64,000 nt of DNA from Cognatundibacterium curvum (GTDB taxonomy: Bacteria; Pseudomonadota; Gammaproteobacteria; Burkholderiales; Burkholderiaceae_D). Every line of letters starts with the position of its first letter. The first letter of the stretch is position 1. Shown here piece by piece: positions 1-10,678 of this stretch. The DNA lies in contig NZ_JACOGD010000007.1 in the NCBI RefSeq assembly GCF_014284235.1, positions 62,001 through 126,000 of the forward strand, in the 5' to 3' direction. A program made the position numbers and the translations under genes. The notes beneath the pieces were generated by a model. The model saw only the letters and a list, made by a program, of their open reading frames with translations, was not told where the DNA came from and did not search any database.

Positions 1-1151
1 TTAGGACGGATAGAGCCTTTACGCTTAGGCTGTTGATGCTCAACCGCCTCAATCAGGGCACGTGTAAGCTTAGGCGTAGACAAATTGGCCATCGCCGCTT
101 CGTAAGCCGCATCGATCGACTTCATCAAAGGAGCGATACCTGTCGACTTGAGCGCGGAGATAAAGTGAAATTTTGCGAAAGTCAGGAAATTGAGCTTACG
201 TTCAATATCCATCTTAATCTCATCACGCCTGTCACTTTGCAAGCCATCCCATTTATTCACACCAACCACCAGGGCACGGCCAGACTCCAGAATAAAGCCG
301 GCAATATGCGCATCCTGCTCAGAAATATCCTGCTGCGCATCCAGCATCAATAAAACCACATTGGCTTCTGAAACGGATTGCAGGGTTTTGACAACAGAGA
401 ATTTCTCGATTGCTTCAAATACCTTGCCACGACGACGGATACCCGCTGTATCGATGAGGGAGTAATTTTTCCCATCACGCTCAAATGGAATTTCTATCGA
501 ATCACGGGTAGTGCCCGGCATATCGAAAGCGATCACACGATCTTCACCCAGCAAGGTATTGACCAGCGTCGACTTACCCACATTAGGGCGGCCAACAATA
601 GCGATACGTATGCCTTTTTCTTGCGGCAGCTCAGACTCTTCCTCGGCAGGACGCTGAGTAAAGGCGATATCCAGCGCCTCTTCCACCAGATCTGCAACAC
701 CATCACCGTGAGCCGCAGAAATCACATACGGATCACCCATGCCTAATTCGTAAAAATCAGCTGTGACTGAGGTATAACGCATACCCTCTGCTTTATTCAC
801 GACCAGCATGACTGATCTGCCTGATTTACGCAGGTAATCGGTAATTGTTTTGTCGTGCGGAGTGAGCCCCTGACGACCATCAACGATAAAGATAACCACA
901 TCGGCTTCAGCGACCGCCTGCTTGGTCTGCTTCGCCATTTCATGAACAATACCTTCCTTGGCAACAGGCTCGAAACCACCCGTATCGATCACCAGAAAAG
1001 GACGTTCTCCAACCCTGCCCTCACCATAGTGGCGATCACGGGTCAAGCCCGGTAAATCGGCCACCAGGGCATCACGTGAACGGGTGAGCCGATTGAACAG
1101 CGTGGATTTGCCGACATTAGGTCGACCTATAAGTGCAATAACCGGCTTCAT
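1..1151 (-). CDS. der: Ribosome-assembly GTPase Der (EngA), 3' end cut by window edge
   Basis: Double-GTPase that helps mature the 50S ribosomal subunit. The minus-strand frame opens with [17 protein letters not shown], a P-loop, and a second [10 protein letters not shown]-loop lies near 570-600, giving the two tandem G domains that define Der. The C-terminal KH-like domain follows and the readable end is [12 protein letters not shown]; only about one more residue and the stop should lie outside the window. The ATG at 1151 follows the bamB stop by 5 nt, so this is the last visible gene of the ndk-to-der operon. The family is certain; the exact C-terminus cannot be seen. Confidence 0.97.
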   Translation of the reverse strand, partial: MKPVIALIGRPNVGKSTLFNRLTRSRDALVADLPGLTRDRHYGEGRVGERPFLVIDTGGFEPVAKEGIVHEMAKQTKQAVAEADVVIFIVDGRQGLTPHDKTITDYLRKSGRSVMLVVNKAEGMRYTSVTADFYELGMGDPYVISAAHGDGVADLVEEALDIAFTQRPAEEESELPQEKGIRIAIVGRPNVGKSTLVNTLLGEDRVIAFDMPGTTRDSIEIPFERDGKNYSLIDTAGIRRRGKVFEAIEKFSVVKTLQSVSEANVVLLMLDAQQDISEQDAHIAGFILESGRALVVGVNKWDGLQSDRRDEIKMDIERKLNFLTFAKFHFISALKSTGIAPLMKSIDAAYEAAMANLSTPKLTRALIEAVEHQQPKRKGSIRP

Positions 1152-1156
1152 TTAAT

Positions 1157-2302
1157 TTATTCGGTCGCAATAGCGACAACTGATCCTGACTTTGTTTGAA
1201 CAATCAGATTCGATCCCGCCACAAGCGACGTTCCCAAAATCTGACTACCATCGGTACTGAGACGACCGATGAAAGAACCATCTTCTCTGGAGAGAAAATG
1301 GAGATAACCTGCATAATCACCAACCACGACTGCACGTCCAAAAGAGACAGGTGCAGACAACTGACGATAACCTAACTTTTCATTTCTCCAGGCACTGGTA
1401 CCACCCTCTTTTGCATACGCATTCACTACACCGGCTAAATCGGCAGCAAACACGAAACGCTCGTCGGCACCAACACCAACCTGGCTGGACAAATTCTTGC
1501 TCCAGCGAGCTGCACCTGTTTTTACATCAAAACATCCCACCCGCCCCTGATAAGAACTGGCACAGACATCTTTCCCAACCACAAATGGCATTCCGGATAC
1601 ATCGGCGACGCGTTCCAGCTCGGTCGCACCTTTCGGCTCACCAACTACAGCCTCCCAACGTACACCTCCATTGCTGAGCGCTAAAGCCAGCATGCGACCA
1701 CCCGGCAAAGCAACAATCACTGTATCGTTGTAAATCACCAGACCAGGTGCCGCACGCAGCGTCAGTGCAGGCAACTGGCGTTCCACCGTCCATTTTTTGG
1801 CACCGGTATCGACATCATAAGCACTGATGCGATTATCACTGCCACGCACGATCACCAGCCCGCCACCAACTACAGGTGCAGATAACACTTCACTGCTTTC
1901 CTGAATCTTCCATTTCGCTGTGCCATCCGTAGTAAACGCCTGCAAGCCACCTTTTTCAGCAGCGACGACCACGGTATTCATGCCGACACCAACGCCAGCA
2001 GTGAGCTTGACACCCGCGCTCACGCGCCAGTCAGTTTTTCCCGAAGCCTGATCAATTCTGATGACAGTACCGTCTGCCGCAGCTGCATAGACTTTGCCGG
2101 CATCTGCCGCGGGAACAAATAACTGGTTACCTGCAGAGCCGACAGCAACAGACCATGCCTGACGCACTGCCAGACTGGATTTAATCTCCACCAGCGCGAC
2201 TGGTGATTTCGCATCCGATTTGGATGAAAACGGATTCAATGAGGAACACGCTGTCAGACCTGCCAGCAAAGCGATAGGAAGCGACTTCAGAAACACATGC
2301 AT
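1157..2302 (-). CDS. bamB: Outer-membrane assembly lipoprotein BamB
   Basis: Beta-propeller lipoprotein of the BAM complex, which inserts beta-barrel proteins into the outer membrane. A lipoprotein signal ends in LTAC (lipidated Cys about residue 19), and the mature part is a run of PQQ/WD-like blades with repeated A-x-D/W motifs such as AYDVDTGAKKW and CFDVKTGAARW. Length (381 aa) fits the family. I chose the ATG at 2302 because GGAG sits 5 nt upstream; a GTG at 2308 overlaps that Shine-Dalgarno. It lies between yfgM and der, its standard proteobacterial neighbours. Confidence 0.96.
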   Translation of the reverse strand: MHVFLKSLPIALLAGLTACSSLNPFSSKSDAKSPVALVEIKSSLAVRQAWSVAVGSAGNQLFVPAADAGKVYAAAADGTVIRIDQASGKTDWRVSAGVKLTAGVGVGMNTVVVAAEKGGLQAFTTDGTAKWKIQESSEVLSAPVVGGGLVIVRGSDNRISAYDVDTGAKKWTVERQLPALTLRAAPGLVIYNDTVIVALPGGRMLALALSNGGVRWEAVVGEPKGATELERVADVSGMPFVVGKDVCASSYQGRVGCFDVKTGAARWSKNLSSQVGVGADERFVFAADLAGVVNAYAKEGGTSAWRNEKLGYRQLSAPVSFGRAVVVGDYAGYLHFLSREDGSFIGRLSTDGSQILGTSLVAGSNLIVQTKSGSVVAIATE

Positions 2303-2313
2303 ACACACTCCGA

Positions 2314-2964
2314 TTATTGTTTGTCCTGAGCTACAGCACCACCCAATGCATCCAGTTTCAACTGCACCAGTTGTTTGGCGGGGCTTTTGTCCGTCATTTT
2401 ATCCAGAGCGAGCTGATAGGATTTTTTTGCATCTGCAGTATTACCCTGAGCTACCAGAATGTCCGCCTTGCGATCCGCAACCTCTGCCTGCAGCTCTGCC
2501 GGGAATTCAGCTGACAACACTTTCAACGCTTCTTCATAGGCTTTTTCATCCAGCAAAACACCAGCCAGACGAATCTTTGCCAGCGCTTTATATTCTTCGT
2601 TTTTACCGGAATCAATCACCCATTGCAGATTTGCCTTGGCAGTCTTCAGGTCATTTGCTTCATACGCCGCTTTTGCCGTGGTCAGCGCAGCCATCGCCGC
2701 ATAATTCGTAGAAGGAAATTTCTCCTTCATATCGGCTGATACACGTTGAATTTTCTGCGCATCTTTAGCAGCCACAGACTTCGACAACTCCTCGAATAAT
2801 TGAGAAGCCTGACCCGACTGATTACGCTGATAATTATTCCACTGCACCCAGCCCGCATACGAACCCAGTGCCGCGATCAGGGTCCAGGTAATCAGATTGC
2901 CATACTGCTTCCAAGTCGCTTTTAGGGTATCAAGCTGCTCTTGTTCTTCTAAATCGTAAGCCAT
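2314..2964 (-). CDS. yfgM: YfgM-like ancillary SecYEG translocon subunit (TPR protein)
   Basis: Single-pass inner-membrane protein with a periplasmic tetratricopeptide domain; E. coli YfgM associates with SecYEG and PpiD and helps hand over periplasmic chaperone clients. Visible here are a short cytoplasmic acidic N-terminus (MAYDLEEQEQLD), one membrane span at about residues 25-42, and a 170-residue helical TPR-like region (repeats around YAAMAALTTAKAAYEAND and AYEEALKVL). At 216 aa it matches the family. It follows hisS by 15 nt and precedes bamB by 11 nt. Family confident; role taken from E. coli. Confidence 0.9.
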   Translation of the reverse strand: MAYDLEEQEQLDTLKATWKQYGNLITWTLIAALGSYAGWVQWNNYQRNQSGQASQLFEELSKSVAAKDAQKIQRVSADMKEKFPSTNYAAMAALTTAKAAYEANDLKTAKANLQWVIDSGKNEEYKALAKIRLAGVLLDEKAYEEALKVLSAEFPAELQAEVADRKADILVAQGNTADAKKSYQLALDKMTDKSPAKQLVQLKLDALGGAVAQDKQ

Positions 2965-2979
2965 ATTTTTCTAATTTAA

Positions 2980-4338
2980 TTAATGTAAATGAATATGATC
3001 AGGGTCATCGCAGCAGTCATCGCCGTGGTGCTCACCGGCGATCTGGTCCAGCAAATAATCCACCACCGTATCAAACGGCACAGTCACCTGATTTGTCTCC
3101 TGCTCATCAGCGCGCAAAGCCTTGACCGAAGCCTGCTGATTCACCGCCTCGTCCTCGCCTATGATAACAGCGTATGCAGCACCACTCGCATCCGCTTTTT
3201 TCATCTGCGATTTAAAACTACCGACACCGGTCGCCGTCGCACAATGCAGCACCACGTTCAGGCCCGCATCACGCAAACGTTCGCCCAGCACCATCGCCTG
3301 CATCTGCGCTTCAGTGGATTGATGCACCAGATAGACGTCGCATTGCGCAGGTTCGTGCATTTCACCGTTTGCCTTCATTAATTCCAGCAAACGTTCCATG
3401 CCCATCGCAAAGCCACAGGCTGGTGTTGGCTTACCGCCAAAGGTAGAGAACAAAGTATCGTAACGACCGCCAGCACAAACCGTACCCTGAGAACCTAACT
3501 CATCGGTCACCCATTCGAATACTGTGCGGTTGTAGTAATCCATGCCGCGTACCAGGCGAGGATTAATCGTGAATGGCACATTGTTCTGACGCAGTATCGC
3601 CTGTACACCTTCAAAGTGGGCCAGCGATTCGCTGCCCAGATACTCGATCAGCTTAGGCGCTGCATTTACCATCTCCTGCATCGCCGGATTTTTGGTATCC
3701 AATATGCGCAAAGGATTTGCATGCAGACGGCGCTTGGCTTCTGCATCGAGTATGTCGATATGCTGCTCAAAATAAGCGATCAGTGCCGCACGGTGCGCGT
3801 TACGTTCACCGGCATCACCAATGGAATTCAATTCCAGGCGCACATTCTGCAAACCCAGATCATCCCACAAGCGCTGACACATCAGGATCAGCTCTGCATC
3901 GATATCGGGGCCGGTAAAACCCAGTGCCTCAATGCCGGTTTGATAGAACTGACGGTAGCGGCCACGCTGCGGCTTTTCATGACGGAACATCGGTCCCACA
4001 TACCACAGACGCTTAGGACCGTCATACACCAGATTATGCTCAATCGCAGCACGCACCACACCGGCAGTTCCTTCCGGACGCAGCGTCAGCTTATCGCCAT
4101 TCATCGAATCTTCAAAAGAGTACATCTCTTTTTCGACGATATCCGTCACTTCACCCAGACCTCGCGCAAACAAAGGTGTAGGCTCGACGATAGGGGTACG
4201 AATCTGTTGAAAGCCATAGCTTTTCAATACAGACTGGACTGTGTTTTCCAACAATTCCCACATACCGGCGTCGGCAGGAAGAATATCGTTCATCCCTTTT
4301 ACGCCAACAATTTTTTCTAGTTTTTTATTCTCTGACAT
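2980..4338 (-). CDS. hisS: Histidyl-tRNA synthetase with His/Asp/Cys-rich tail
   Basis: Class II aminoacyl-tRNA synthetase that charges tRNA-His. Catalytic-core motifs are clear: the motif 2 loop [16 protein letters not shown], the histidine motif [15 protein letters not shown], the glycine-rich [10 protein letters not shown] and motif 3 [12 protein letters not shown], followed by an anticodon-binding domain. At 452 aa it is longer than E. coli HisS (424), and part of the excess is a C-terminal tail reading [17 protein letters not shown]. The tail is outside the conserved fold and looks metal-binding. Start ATG at 4338 gives [18 protein letters not shown], a normal HisS N-terminus. Confidence 0.97.
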   Translation of the reverse strand: MSENKKLEKIVGVKGMNDILPADAGMWELLENTVQSVLKSYGFQQIRTPIVEPTPLFARGLGEVTDIVEKEMYSFEDSMNGDKLTLRPEGTAGVVRAAIEHNLVYDGPKRLWYVGPMFRHEKPQRGRYRQFYQTGIEALGFTGPDIDAELILMCQRLWDDLGLQNVRLELNSIGDAGERNAHRAALIAYFEQHIDILDAEAKRRLHANPLRILDTKNPAMQEMVNAAPKLIEYLGSESLAHFEGVQAILRQNNVPFTINPRLVRGMDYYNRTVFEWVTDELGSQGTVCAGGRYDTLFSTFGGKPTPACGFAMGMERLLELMKANGEMHEPAQCDVYLVHQSTEAQMQAMVLGERLRDAGLNVVLHCATATGVGSFKSQMKKADASGAAYAVIIGEDEAVNQQASVKALRADEQETNQVTVPFDTVVDYLLDQIAGEHHGDDCCDDPDHIHLH

Positions 4339-4404
4339 AACAAGCCTAACAAATTAATCTTTCAGAACTGACCGCAGCGACTACAGCGCGGACTAAGCCC
4401 ATCC

Positions 4405-5664
4405 TTATTTCTGAGCGTAATTGCGCTGCACATAGTCCAGCACGATTTTCTGGAACTCTTGTGCGATATGTTCGCCGCGCAGTGTCATCGCCTTCACACC
4501 ATCAATGAAAACCGGTGCTGCCGGTGACTCACCTGTACCCGGCAAGCTGATGCCGATATGCGCATGCTTAGATTCACCCGGGCCATTAACGATACAGCCC
4601 ATCACGGCGACATTCATATTTTCCACGCCAGGGTATTGTGTCTTCCAGACCGGCATCTGATCGCGCAGGAAAGTCTGAATATCATCCGCCAGTTCCTGAA
4701 ACACGGTAGAGGTAGTCCGGCCACAACCCGGGCACGCAATCACCATAGGCGTGAATTTACGCAAGCCCATGGTTTGCAGTATTTCCTGCGCCACCACAAT
4801 TTCCTTGCAGCGATCACCACCAGGCTCAGGTGTGAGCGAGATACGGATCGTATCGCCTATACCCTGTTGCAGCAACACAGACAAGGCCGCAGTTGACGCG
4901 ACGATGCCTTTACTACCCATACCAGCCTCGGTCAGACCAAGATGTAAAGGATAGTCGCAACGCGCTGACAATTCGCGATAAACCGCGATCAGATCCTGCA
5001 CACCGGACACCTTACAGGACAGAATAATCTTATCGCCAGATAAGCCCAGCTCTTCTGCACGTTCTGCATTTTCAATCGCTGACGTGATCAGCGCCTCGTA
5101 CATCACGGACTGCGCACTCCAGGGCTGGGAGCGGGCTGCGTTCGCATCCATAATCCGCGCCAGCAAAGCCTGATCGAGGCTACCCCAGTTCACACCGATA
5201 CGCACAGGCTTATCGTACTGACAGGCGATTTCTATCATCTGCGCAAACTGGCTGTCACGTTTCGCACCCTGCCCTACATTACCCGGATTGATGCGATACT
5301 TGGACAAAGCCTGCGCACACTCCGGCACCTCCTTGAGCAGGGTATGGCCGTTATAGTGAAAGTCACCCACCAGCGGCACATCAATACCCATTTTATCGAG
5401 CTGATTGCGGATATCCGGCACTGCGCGTGCAGCCTCATGATTATTCACCGTGATACGAACCAGCTCAGAACCGGCACGAGCCAGTTCCTTGATTTGTATC
5501 GCGGTACCGATCACATCGGCGGTATCCGTGTTCGTCATCGATTGCACCACCACCGGAGCGCCACCGCCAACTACGACGATTTTATCGCCATAAACAACTT
5601 TTGCAGACCGGCGCTGCAGACGTGCTGCAGGACCAGAGACTATCTCAGACAAAAACGGATCCAT
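4405..5664 (-). CDS. ispG: (E)-4-hydroxy-3-methylbut-2-enyl-diphosphate synthase IspG (GcpE)
   Basis: Iron-sulfur enzyme of the MEP isoprenoid pathway that reductively converts ME-cPP to HMBPP. The TIM-barrel part carries [12 protein letters not shown] near the N-terminus and the C-terminal [4Fe-4S] domain shows the ligands in [10 protein letters not shown] and [12 protein letters not shown]. Length (419 aa) is normal. It starts 2 nt after the rodZ stop and is followed 66 nt later by hisS, the usual rodZ-ispG-hisS order in proteobacteria. No unusual residues seen. Confidence 0.97.
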   Translation of the reverse strand: MDPFLSEIVSGPAARLQRRSAKVVYGDKIVVVGGGAPVVVQSMTNTDTADVIGTAIQIKELARAGSELVRITVNNHEAARAVPDIRNQLDKMGIDVPLVGDFHYNGHTLLKEVPECAQALSKYRINPGNVGQGAKRDSQFAQMIEIACQYDKPVRIGVNWGSLDQALLARIMDANAARSQPWSAQSVMYEALITSAIENAERAEELGLSGDKIILSCKVSGVQDLIAVYRELSARCDYPLHLGLTEAGMGSKGIVASTAALSVLLQQGIGDTIRISLTPEPGGDRCKEIVVAQEILQTMGLRKFTPMVIACPGCGRTTSTVFQELADDIQTFLRDQMPVWKTQYPGVENMNVAVMGCIVNGPGESKHAHIGISLPGTGESPAAPVFIDGVKAMTLRGEHIAQEFQKIVLDYVQRNYAQK

Positions 5665-5666
5665 TA

Positions 5667-6626
5667 TTATTTAATATTCAGATTAATGACGTTAGTTTCT
5701 TTATTCACCGCGACTGGCATCGCAGCGCCACGAACCACCACATCCACACCAGCGGCATTACCGATTCTCAGTTGCAAAGGAAGCGACAAATCAAATTTTT
5801 CTTCAGCCCCTGCTTTGAACAAGCGGGAAGCAAGCACTTCGCCATTTTCCTTTTTTACCTGCACCCAGGAATCCTGGCGGAATTTGAGTGTTAAAGCATT
5901 ATCTGGCGCTGGCGTCTGCGCTTCTTTCACAGGTGCGGGCTCTGCCTCTGCTGGCGTCTCCTTCACTGCAGATGCAGGCGCCTGCAAAATTTCAGTCAGG
6001 CTTTTCTCAGGCTGAATCTGATTCGTTACCGGCAAACTGGCTGGCTGGCTGACCTGCACTGACTCGGTCGCTACAGAGGCAGGCACAGCCTCAATTGCTG
6101 GCGTGGCCACTGGTGCATTGAATGAAGCAAGCTGCCTCGCAAACCATTCTGTTTGCTCCAGCTTTTGCACACCAACAAAGACCAAAGCAGCCAGACCCAG
6201 CAGTATGGCGCCGATCAGATACTTGCGATTGGTCTGATCAGACCTCGCCAGAAAACGGGTTTTTGATTCCAGAAAAGGTGTTGCCAGCGTAGGACGAAAA
6301 TCCGCCTCTACTGGTCTGTTGTGAACTGCAACTGCTGGCAAAGTCACCAGCAATGCCTGGGCATCGAGTTTCACCAACTTCGCGTAGGAGCGTATAAAGC
6401 CACGCACGATCACCATCTCTGGCAACAAGTTAAATGCATTCGATTCTATCGCCTGTATCTGCTTAGGCGACAGCTTTAAATGTTCAGCTACCTGTTCCAC
6501 ACTCAGACCCATGCGGGATCTGGCGAGTGCGAGCTGCTGCCCGGCATCCTGCTTCAGGTCTGTTTCTTTTGCGGCCACATCTGATGAATTCGCATCACCA
6601 ACCACATCCAAATCACCTTCACTCAT
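5667..6626 (-). CDS. rodZ: Cytoskeletal protein RodZ (helix-turn-helix, one membrane span)
   Basis: Bitopic membrane protein that links MreB to the cell-elongation machinery. From the chosen start ([10 protein letters not shown]) the order is an Xre-type HTH at about residues 30-90 ([21 protein letters not shown]), a basic juxtamembrane stretch, a span at about 136-153, a Pro/Ala/Val-rich periplasmic linker, and a C-terminal beta domain (DUF4115) from about 240. A longer in-frame opening exists upstream, but this ATG overlaps the pilW stop by 8 nt (ATGAGTGA), which fits translational coupling and gives a standard 319-aa RodZ. Confidence 0.93.
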   Translation of the reverse strand: MSEGDLDVVGDANSSDVAAKETDLKQDAGQQLALARSRMGLSVEQVAEHLKLSPKQIQAIESNAFNLLPEMVIVRGFIRSYAKLVKLDAQALLVTLPAVAVHNRPVEADFRPTLATPFLESKTRFLARSDQTNRKYLIGAILLGLAALVFVGVQKLEQTEWFARQLASFNAPVATPAIEAVPASVATESVQVSQPASLPVTNQIQPEKSLTEILQAPASAVKETPAEAEPAPVKEAQTPAPDNALTLKFRQDSWVQVKKENGEVLASRLFKAGAEEKFDLSLPLQLRIGNAAGVDVVVRGAAMPVAVNKETNVINLNIK

Positions 6627-7428
6627 CAAATGCACCCTTTTGCAAAAGCAAAAATTCTTTCGAACCAGGATGACGTCTGCGCAATTGCGTGGCAAGACCA
6701 GCAACTGCAGCCTCATCTCCAGACCGCTTTTCGATTTTAATCGCCAGCCAAAGCACATCGGCGGCCATCACTTCCATTTTCAGCACCCGCCCGATATAAA
6801 AACGGGCCTGGGTATAATCGCCACGGTCAAAATAAATCTTGGCCAGATTGGCATTAATACCAGGATTGAAAGGCTCTTGCCGGAAGCCCTGCAAAAAAAA
6901 CCCTTCAGCAGCATTAAAGTCGCGCAGACGCAAGCTGCATAAGCCTGCATTATTAAAGGCTTTACCCGGCGTCGCATAAGACGGGTCTTTCATCGCACGT
7001 TCAAGATATTGCAAGCCTTGCTTTTCGCGACCGTTCTGACACAAGAACCAGCCATAATTATTCGCGATATCGACATTGGCAGGGGCTATTTTCAGCGCAC
7101 GCAGAAAGTTATCTTCTGCCAATTGCTTCTCACCCATATCCATAAAGATCAGCGCACGCAATGCATACGCGTCGAGCAAGTCAGGGGAGATTGTCAAAGC
7201 CTGACGTATTTCTTCGAGCGCGACTTTTTGCTGCCCCTGCTGATAGTAACCAACAGCGAGTTGCATGCGTATTGCAGCCCGCTTTTGCAACTCCTGCTTC
7301 TCCACCGATTCAGTCACGCCCTCCTTTTCCACATCGAGCGCGCTTTTCGAAGCACAACCTAACATTGAAACAGCCAGCACGAATGCGGCTAAGTGTTTAT
7401 AACGTGTACTGAATCTGGAAAATATCAC
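6619..7428 (-). CDS. pilW: Type IV pilus biogenesis/stability lipoprotein PilW (PilF)
   Basis: Outer-membrane lipoprotein that serves as pilotin for the PilQ secretin. The signal peptide ends in LGC (Cys about residue 25); the mature protein is a series of TPR helices ([62 protein letters not shown] shown only in part here as the family's hallmark repeats). Length 269 aa is typical. It overlaps rlmN upstream by 4 nt and rodZ downstream by 8 nt, a conserved arrangement. Confidence 0.94.
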   Translation of the reverse strand: MIFSRFSTRYKHLAAFVLAVSMLGCASKSALDVEKEGVTESVEKQELQKRAAIRMQLAVGYYQQGQQKVALEEIRQALTISPDLLDAYALRALIFMDMGEKQLAEDNFLRALKIAPANVDIANNYGWFLCQNGREKQGLQYLERAMKDPSYATPGKAFNNAGLCSLRLRDFNAAEGFFLQGFRQEPFNPGINANLAKIYFDRGDYTQARFYIGRVLKMEVMAADVLWLAIKIEKRSGDEAAVAGLATQLRRRHPGSKEFLLLQKGAFDE

Positions 7429-8582
7429 TGAGTAATCTCCACAATTTTGCCGAAATTTTCGCCAAACTTCTTCTGGTACTCTGCCATCTTTTGCATGCGT
7501 TCCTGCACCCGGGTACGGTCTTTCACTTCACCTGCCAACTGTCCGCATGCAGCATCGATATCATCACCGCGGGTTTTGCGGGTGGTGGTCACGATACCCG
7601 CATCCATCAACACCTGTGCAAATGCCTTGATGCGTGGATTAGCGGAACGTTTCAAGCCAGATTCCGGGAAAGGATTAAACGGTATCAGATTGAACTTGCA
7701 AGGCACATCACGCACCAAACGTATCAATTCACGTGCATGCTCGTCGCTGTCATTAACACCATCCAGCATGCAGTATTCAAAGGTAATAAAGTCGCGCGGA
7801 GCAAATTCCAGATAGCGACGACAAGCCGCCATCAGTTCGCTCAGCGGATATTTTTTATTCAGCGGAATCAAACCATCACGCAGTGCATCATTCGAGGCAT
7901 GCAACGAGACCGCCAGCGCCACAGGGCATTCCTGCGACAACTTATCCATCATCGGCACCACGCCGCTGGTCGACACCGTCACACGACGGCGCGATAAGCC
8001 ATAGGCATTATCATCCAGCATCAGGCGCAATGCAGCGACGGTAGGATCAAAATTCAACAAAGGCTCGCCCATACCCATCATCACCACATTCGTGATCTGA
8101 CGTTCGCCTTTAGGGCCGGTCGCAATACCTTTAGTCTTACGCAATTCAAACTCAGCCATCCACAGCTGACCAATAATCTCAGACACACTGAGATTACGAT
8201 TAAAACCTTGTTTGCCGGTAGAACAGAAACGGCAATTCACCGCACAGCCAGCCTGAGTAGAAATACACAGGGTGCCGCGGTTTTCTTCGGGAATAAACAC
8301 TGTTTCAACAGCATTTCCCTGACCCACATCAATTAACCACTTACGGGTACCATCCGATGAGGTGTTATCACTGATCACATTGGGCGCAGCTATCATCGCG
8401 CGCGTCGCCAATTTTTCACGTAAAGACTTCGCCAGATCAGTCATCTGATCAAACTGGCTCACACCAAACTGATGTATCCAACGTTGCAACTGCTTGGCAC
8501 GAAACGGTTTTTCCCCCAACTCACCACAATAGGCAATGAGCTGCTCAGGATCAAAATCAAGTAAGTTTACAAGTGCCGTCAT
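7425..8582 (-). CDS. rlmN: Dual-specificity rRNA/tRNA adenine-C2 methyltransferase RlmN
   Basis: Radical-SAM enzyme methylating C2 of 23S rRNA A2503 and of tRNA A37. The CxxxCxxC cluster is read as [11 protein letters not shown], the GGEP-like motif as MGMGEPLLN, and the C-terminal methyl-carrier cysteine lies in [15 protein letters not shown] prefer the ATG at 8582 ([15 protein letters not shown]), where family similarity begins, over one 30 nt upstream; a purine-rich GGCGAAAGAAAAG precedes it. The product is then 385 aa. It sits between ndk and pilW. Confidence 0.95.
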   Translation of the reverse strand: MTALVNLLDFDPEQLIAYCGELGEKPFRAKQLQRWIHQFGVSQFDQMTDLAKSLREKLATRAMIAAPNVISDNTSSDGTRKWLIDVGQGNAVETVFIPEENRGTLCISTQAGCAVNCRFCSTGKQGFNRNLSVSEIIGQLWMAEFELRKTKGIATGPKGERQITNVVMMGMGEPLLNFDPTVAALRLMLDDNAYGLSRRRVTVSTSGVVPMMDKLSQECPVALAVSLHASNDALRDGLIPLNKKYPLSELMAACRRYLEFAPRDFITFEYCMLDGVNDSDEHARELIRLVRDVPCKFNLIPFNPFPESGLKRSANPRIKAFAQVLMDAGIVTTTRKTRGDDIDAACGQLAGEVKDRTRVQERMQKMAEYQKKFGENFGKIVEITQ

Positions 8583-8661
8583 GACTTTTCTTTCGCCTGA
8601 CATCACGAACACTGCTCGCGATGCCAGGACAAATCAAACTAAAAACAGATCCAGACCCGGA

Positions 8662-9087
8662 TTAACGGGAGTAGACGTTCAATGCTGGGAAGTAGTAAGC
8701 GATTTCCACAGCCGCTGTTTCAGCAGCGTCAGAGCCGTGAACTGCGTTTGCATCGATGGAATCAGCGAAATCTGCACGGATAGTGCCTTTTTCTGCTTTC
8801 TTAGGATCAGTTGCGCCCATCAGATCGCGGTTTTTCAGGATTGCGCCTTCGCCTTCCAGAACCTGGATCATAACTGGACCGGAAACCATGAAGTCAACCA
8901 GATCTTTGAAGAAAGGACGCTCACGGTGAACAGCGTAGAAGCCTTCTGCTTCAGCGCGGGACAATTGTGCCATACGTGCAGCGATCACTTTCAGGCCAGC
9001 GCCTTCGAAACGGCTGTAAATTTGACCGATTACGTTTTTTGCAACCGCGTCAGGTTTGATGATAGACAATGTGCGTTCGATAGCCAT
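8662..9087 (-). CDS. ndk: Nucleoside diphosphate kinase
   Basis: Transfers the gamma-phosphate from ATP to other nucleoside diphosphates. The 141-aa product is full length and shows the N-terminal [12 protein letters not shown] and the active-site motif NAVHGSD, with the phosphorylated histidine at residue 117. It is the first gene of the minus-strand cluster and is separated from rlmD upstream by 148 nt and from rlmN downstream by about 80 nt, so it may have its own promoter; none could be assigned with confidence. Confidence 0.98.
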   Translation of the reverse strand: MAIERTLSIIKPDAVAKNVIGQIYSRFEGAGLKVIAARMAQLSRAEAEGFYAVHRERPFFKDLVDFMVSGPVMIQVLEGEGAILKNRDLMGATDPKKAEKGTIRADFADSIDANAVHGSDAAETAAVEIAYYFPALNVYSR

Positions 9088-9181
9088 CTAAAAACTCCAA
9101 TAAAAAGAAAGGGTTAAGACAAAAACTCAAGAATTCATCTAACCTTAGATTTTAGCATGAATCAAACGCACAAACATGACT

Positions 9182-9210
9182 TGGCGGAAAGACAGCATAT
9201 CTATCCGCCA
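9182..9210 (-). terminator. Possible rlmD terminator hairpin without T-run
   Basis: TGGCGGA at 9182-9188 pairs with TCCGCCA at 9204-9210, 26 nt downstream of the rlmD stop on the minus strand. No uridine run follows on either strand, so intrinsic termination is doubtful; it may only protect the 3' end. Confidence 0.3.
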
Positions 9211-9235
9211 GGATCAGGTTTTGATCTGCTGATTT

Positions 9236-10573
9236 TCAGTCAATCAGGTCAAAAACAGCCATAGACTCCACATGCGAAGTGTGCGGGAACATGTTAACCA
9301 CACCGGCATAACTCAGACGATAACCGGCTGCAGTCACCAGGATACCCGCATCGCGCGCCAGCGTGGACGGGCTGCAGGAAACGTAAACCAGGCGCTTAGG
9401 CCGCAGTTCCGGCGCGCGCCGCGACAAATCAGCCAGCGCCTGACACAATGCCATCGCACCATCACGCGGCGGATCGACCAGAAAACGGTCAAACTTACCC
9501 AGCGCAATCAAATCATCCGCAGTCACCTCAAACAGATTACGGGTACTGAAACTGGTTTTGTCGGACAAGCCATTCAGACGCGCATTTTCCAGAGAACGCT
9601 CAGTCAATGCCGTGCTGCCCTCTATCCCCACCACTTCACGCGCCAGCGTCGCGATCGGCAAGGTGAAGTTACCCAGGCCGCAGAACAGATCTGCAATCCG
9701 CTCATCTTTCTGCACATCCAGCAAACGCAAGGCACGCGCCACCAACACCCGGTTAATCTGATGATTGACCTGCGTAAAATCGGTAGGCTTGAATGGCATC
9801 TTGATACCAAATTCTGGCAACAAGTAATGCAAATCACTTTGCGCAGGATAGTAAGGCTCAGCAGAATCCGGGCCCTTGGTCTGCAACCACCATTGCACCT
9901 GATACTGATCCGCAAAGGCTTTGAGTTTCACTTCGTCGTCCGCCGTCAGCGGCGCCATGATACGCAACACCATCACTGTGGCGCCCTCGCCGATTGCCAG
10001 CTCGATCTGCGGCAATTGCTCGACGATAGACAGCGAAGTAATCAAGTCACGCAAAGGCATCAACATGGCAGACACATGCGGCGGCAATATCTGGCAAGTT
10101 TCCATATTCGCCACGTAACGTGAACGTTTCTCATGGAAGCCGACCAGCACCATGCCTTTTTTGATCACATGGCGCACCGACAGGCGCGCACGGTAGCGAT
10201 ACCCCCAGGTAGGCCCGTAGACCGGACGCAGCATGGTTTCTGCTTTGACTTTACCGATGTGCCACAGATTGTCTTCCAGAACGCGCTGCTTCATCGCGAC
10301 CTGTGCATCGGCTTGCAAATGCTGCATAGAACAGCCACCACAGGTGCCGAAAAACTCACATTTAGGCTCGACCCGCTGCGAAGATGCGCGGTGTATCGTT
10401 CCTAAAGTAGCCACTTCCCAGCTGGGTTTCTTTTTGTAAGGGTTAAATTCCACCAGTTCGCCTGGCAATGCACCCTCAACAAACACCACTTTTCCCTGGC
10501 TGCCGTCTTCATTTTGCAGATGACCTACGCCCCTGGCGTCCATGTCCAGCGACTTAATTTCTATTGTATTCAT
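9236..10573 (-). CDS. rlmD: 23S rRNA (uracil-1939-C5)-methyltransferase RlmD
   Basis: SAM-dependent enzyme that makes m5U1939 in 23S rRNA. A TRAM domain occupies about residues 1-60, then a [4Fe-4S] site with C72, C78 and C81 in CEFFGTCGGC and a fourth Cys in METCQIL. The Rossmann domain contains DLFCGLGNFTLP, FLVDPPRDG and the catalytic-cysteine motif YVSCSPSTLARD. Length 445 aa is normal. The rpoS terminator lies immediately upstream of its start codon, so transcription probably begins within or beyond that hairpin, or reads through it. Confidence 0.95.
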   Translation of the reverse strand: MNTIEIKSLDMDARGVGHLQNEDGSQGKVVFVEGALPGELVEFNPYKKKPSWEVATLGTIHRASSQRVEPKCEFFGTCGGCSMQHLQADAQVAMKQRVLEDNLWHIGKVKAETMLRPVYGPTWGYRYRARLSVRHVIKKGMVLVGFHEKRSRYVANMETCQILPPHVSAMLMPLRDLITSLSIVEQLPQIELAIGEGATVMVLRIMAPLTADDEVKLKAFADQYQVQWWLQTKGPDSAEPYYPAQSDLHYLLPEFGIKMPFKPTDFTQVNHQINRVLVARALRLLDVQKDERIADLFCGLGNFTLPIATLAREVVGIEGSTALTERSLENARLNGLSDKTSFSTRNLFEVTADDLIALGKFDRFLVDPPRDGAMALCQALADLSRRAPELRPKRLVYVSCSPSTLARDAGILVTAAGYRLSYAGVVNMFPHTSHVESMAVFDLID

Positions 10574-10574
10574 G

Positions 10575-10601
10575 AAAAAAAATTCGGCACCCTGCGGTGC
10601 C
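10575..10601 (-). terminator. Rho-independent terminator of rpoS
   Basis: On the minus strand GGCACC-GCAG-GGTGCC forms a 6-bp stem with a 4-nt loop, followed by GAA and eight T residues. It lies 78 nt after the rpoS stop and only 2 nt before the rlmD start codon. Confidence 0.85.
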
Positions 10602-10678
10602 AGTTAAGAAAATCCAAAAACGAATTATAAAAGATGTAGCCGCCTCAACGCAGTTTTCCATGCATGGAAACGGACAAT

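Noticed and set aside
3616..4320. 234-aa plus-strand frame opposite hisS
   Set aside because: Mirror of a strongly conserved gene, no RBS, His/Cys-rich antisense composition.
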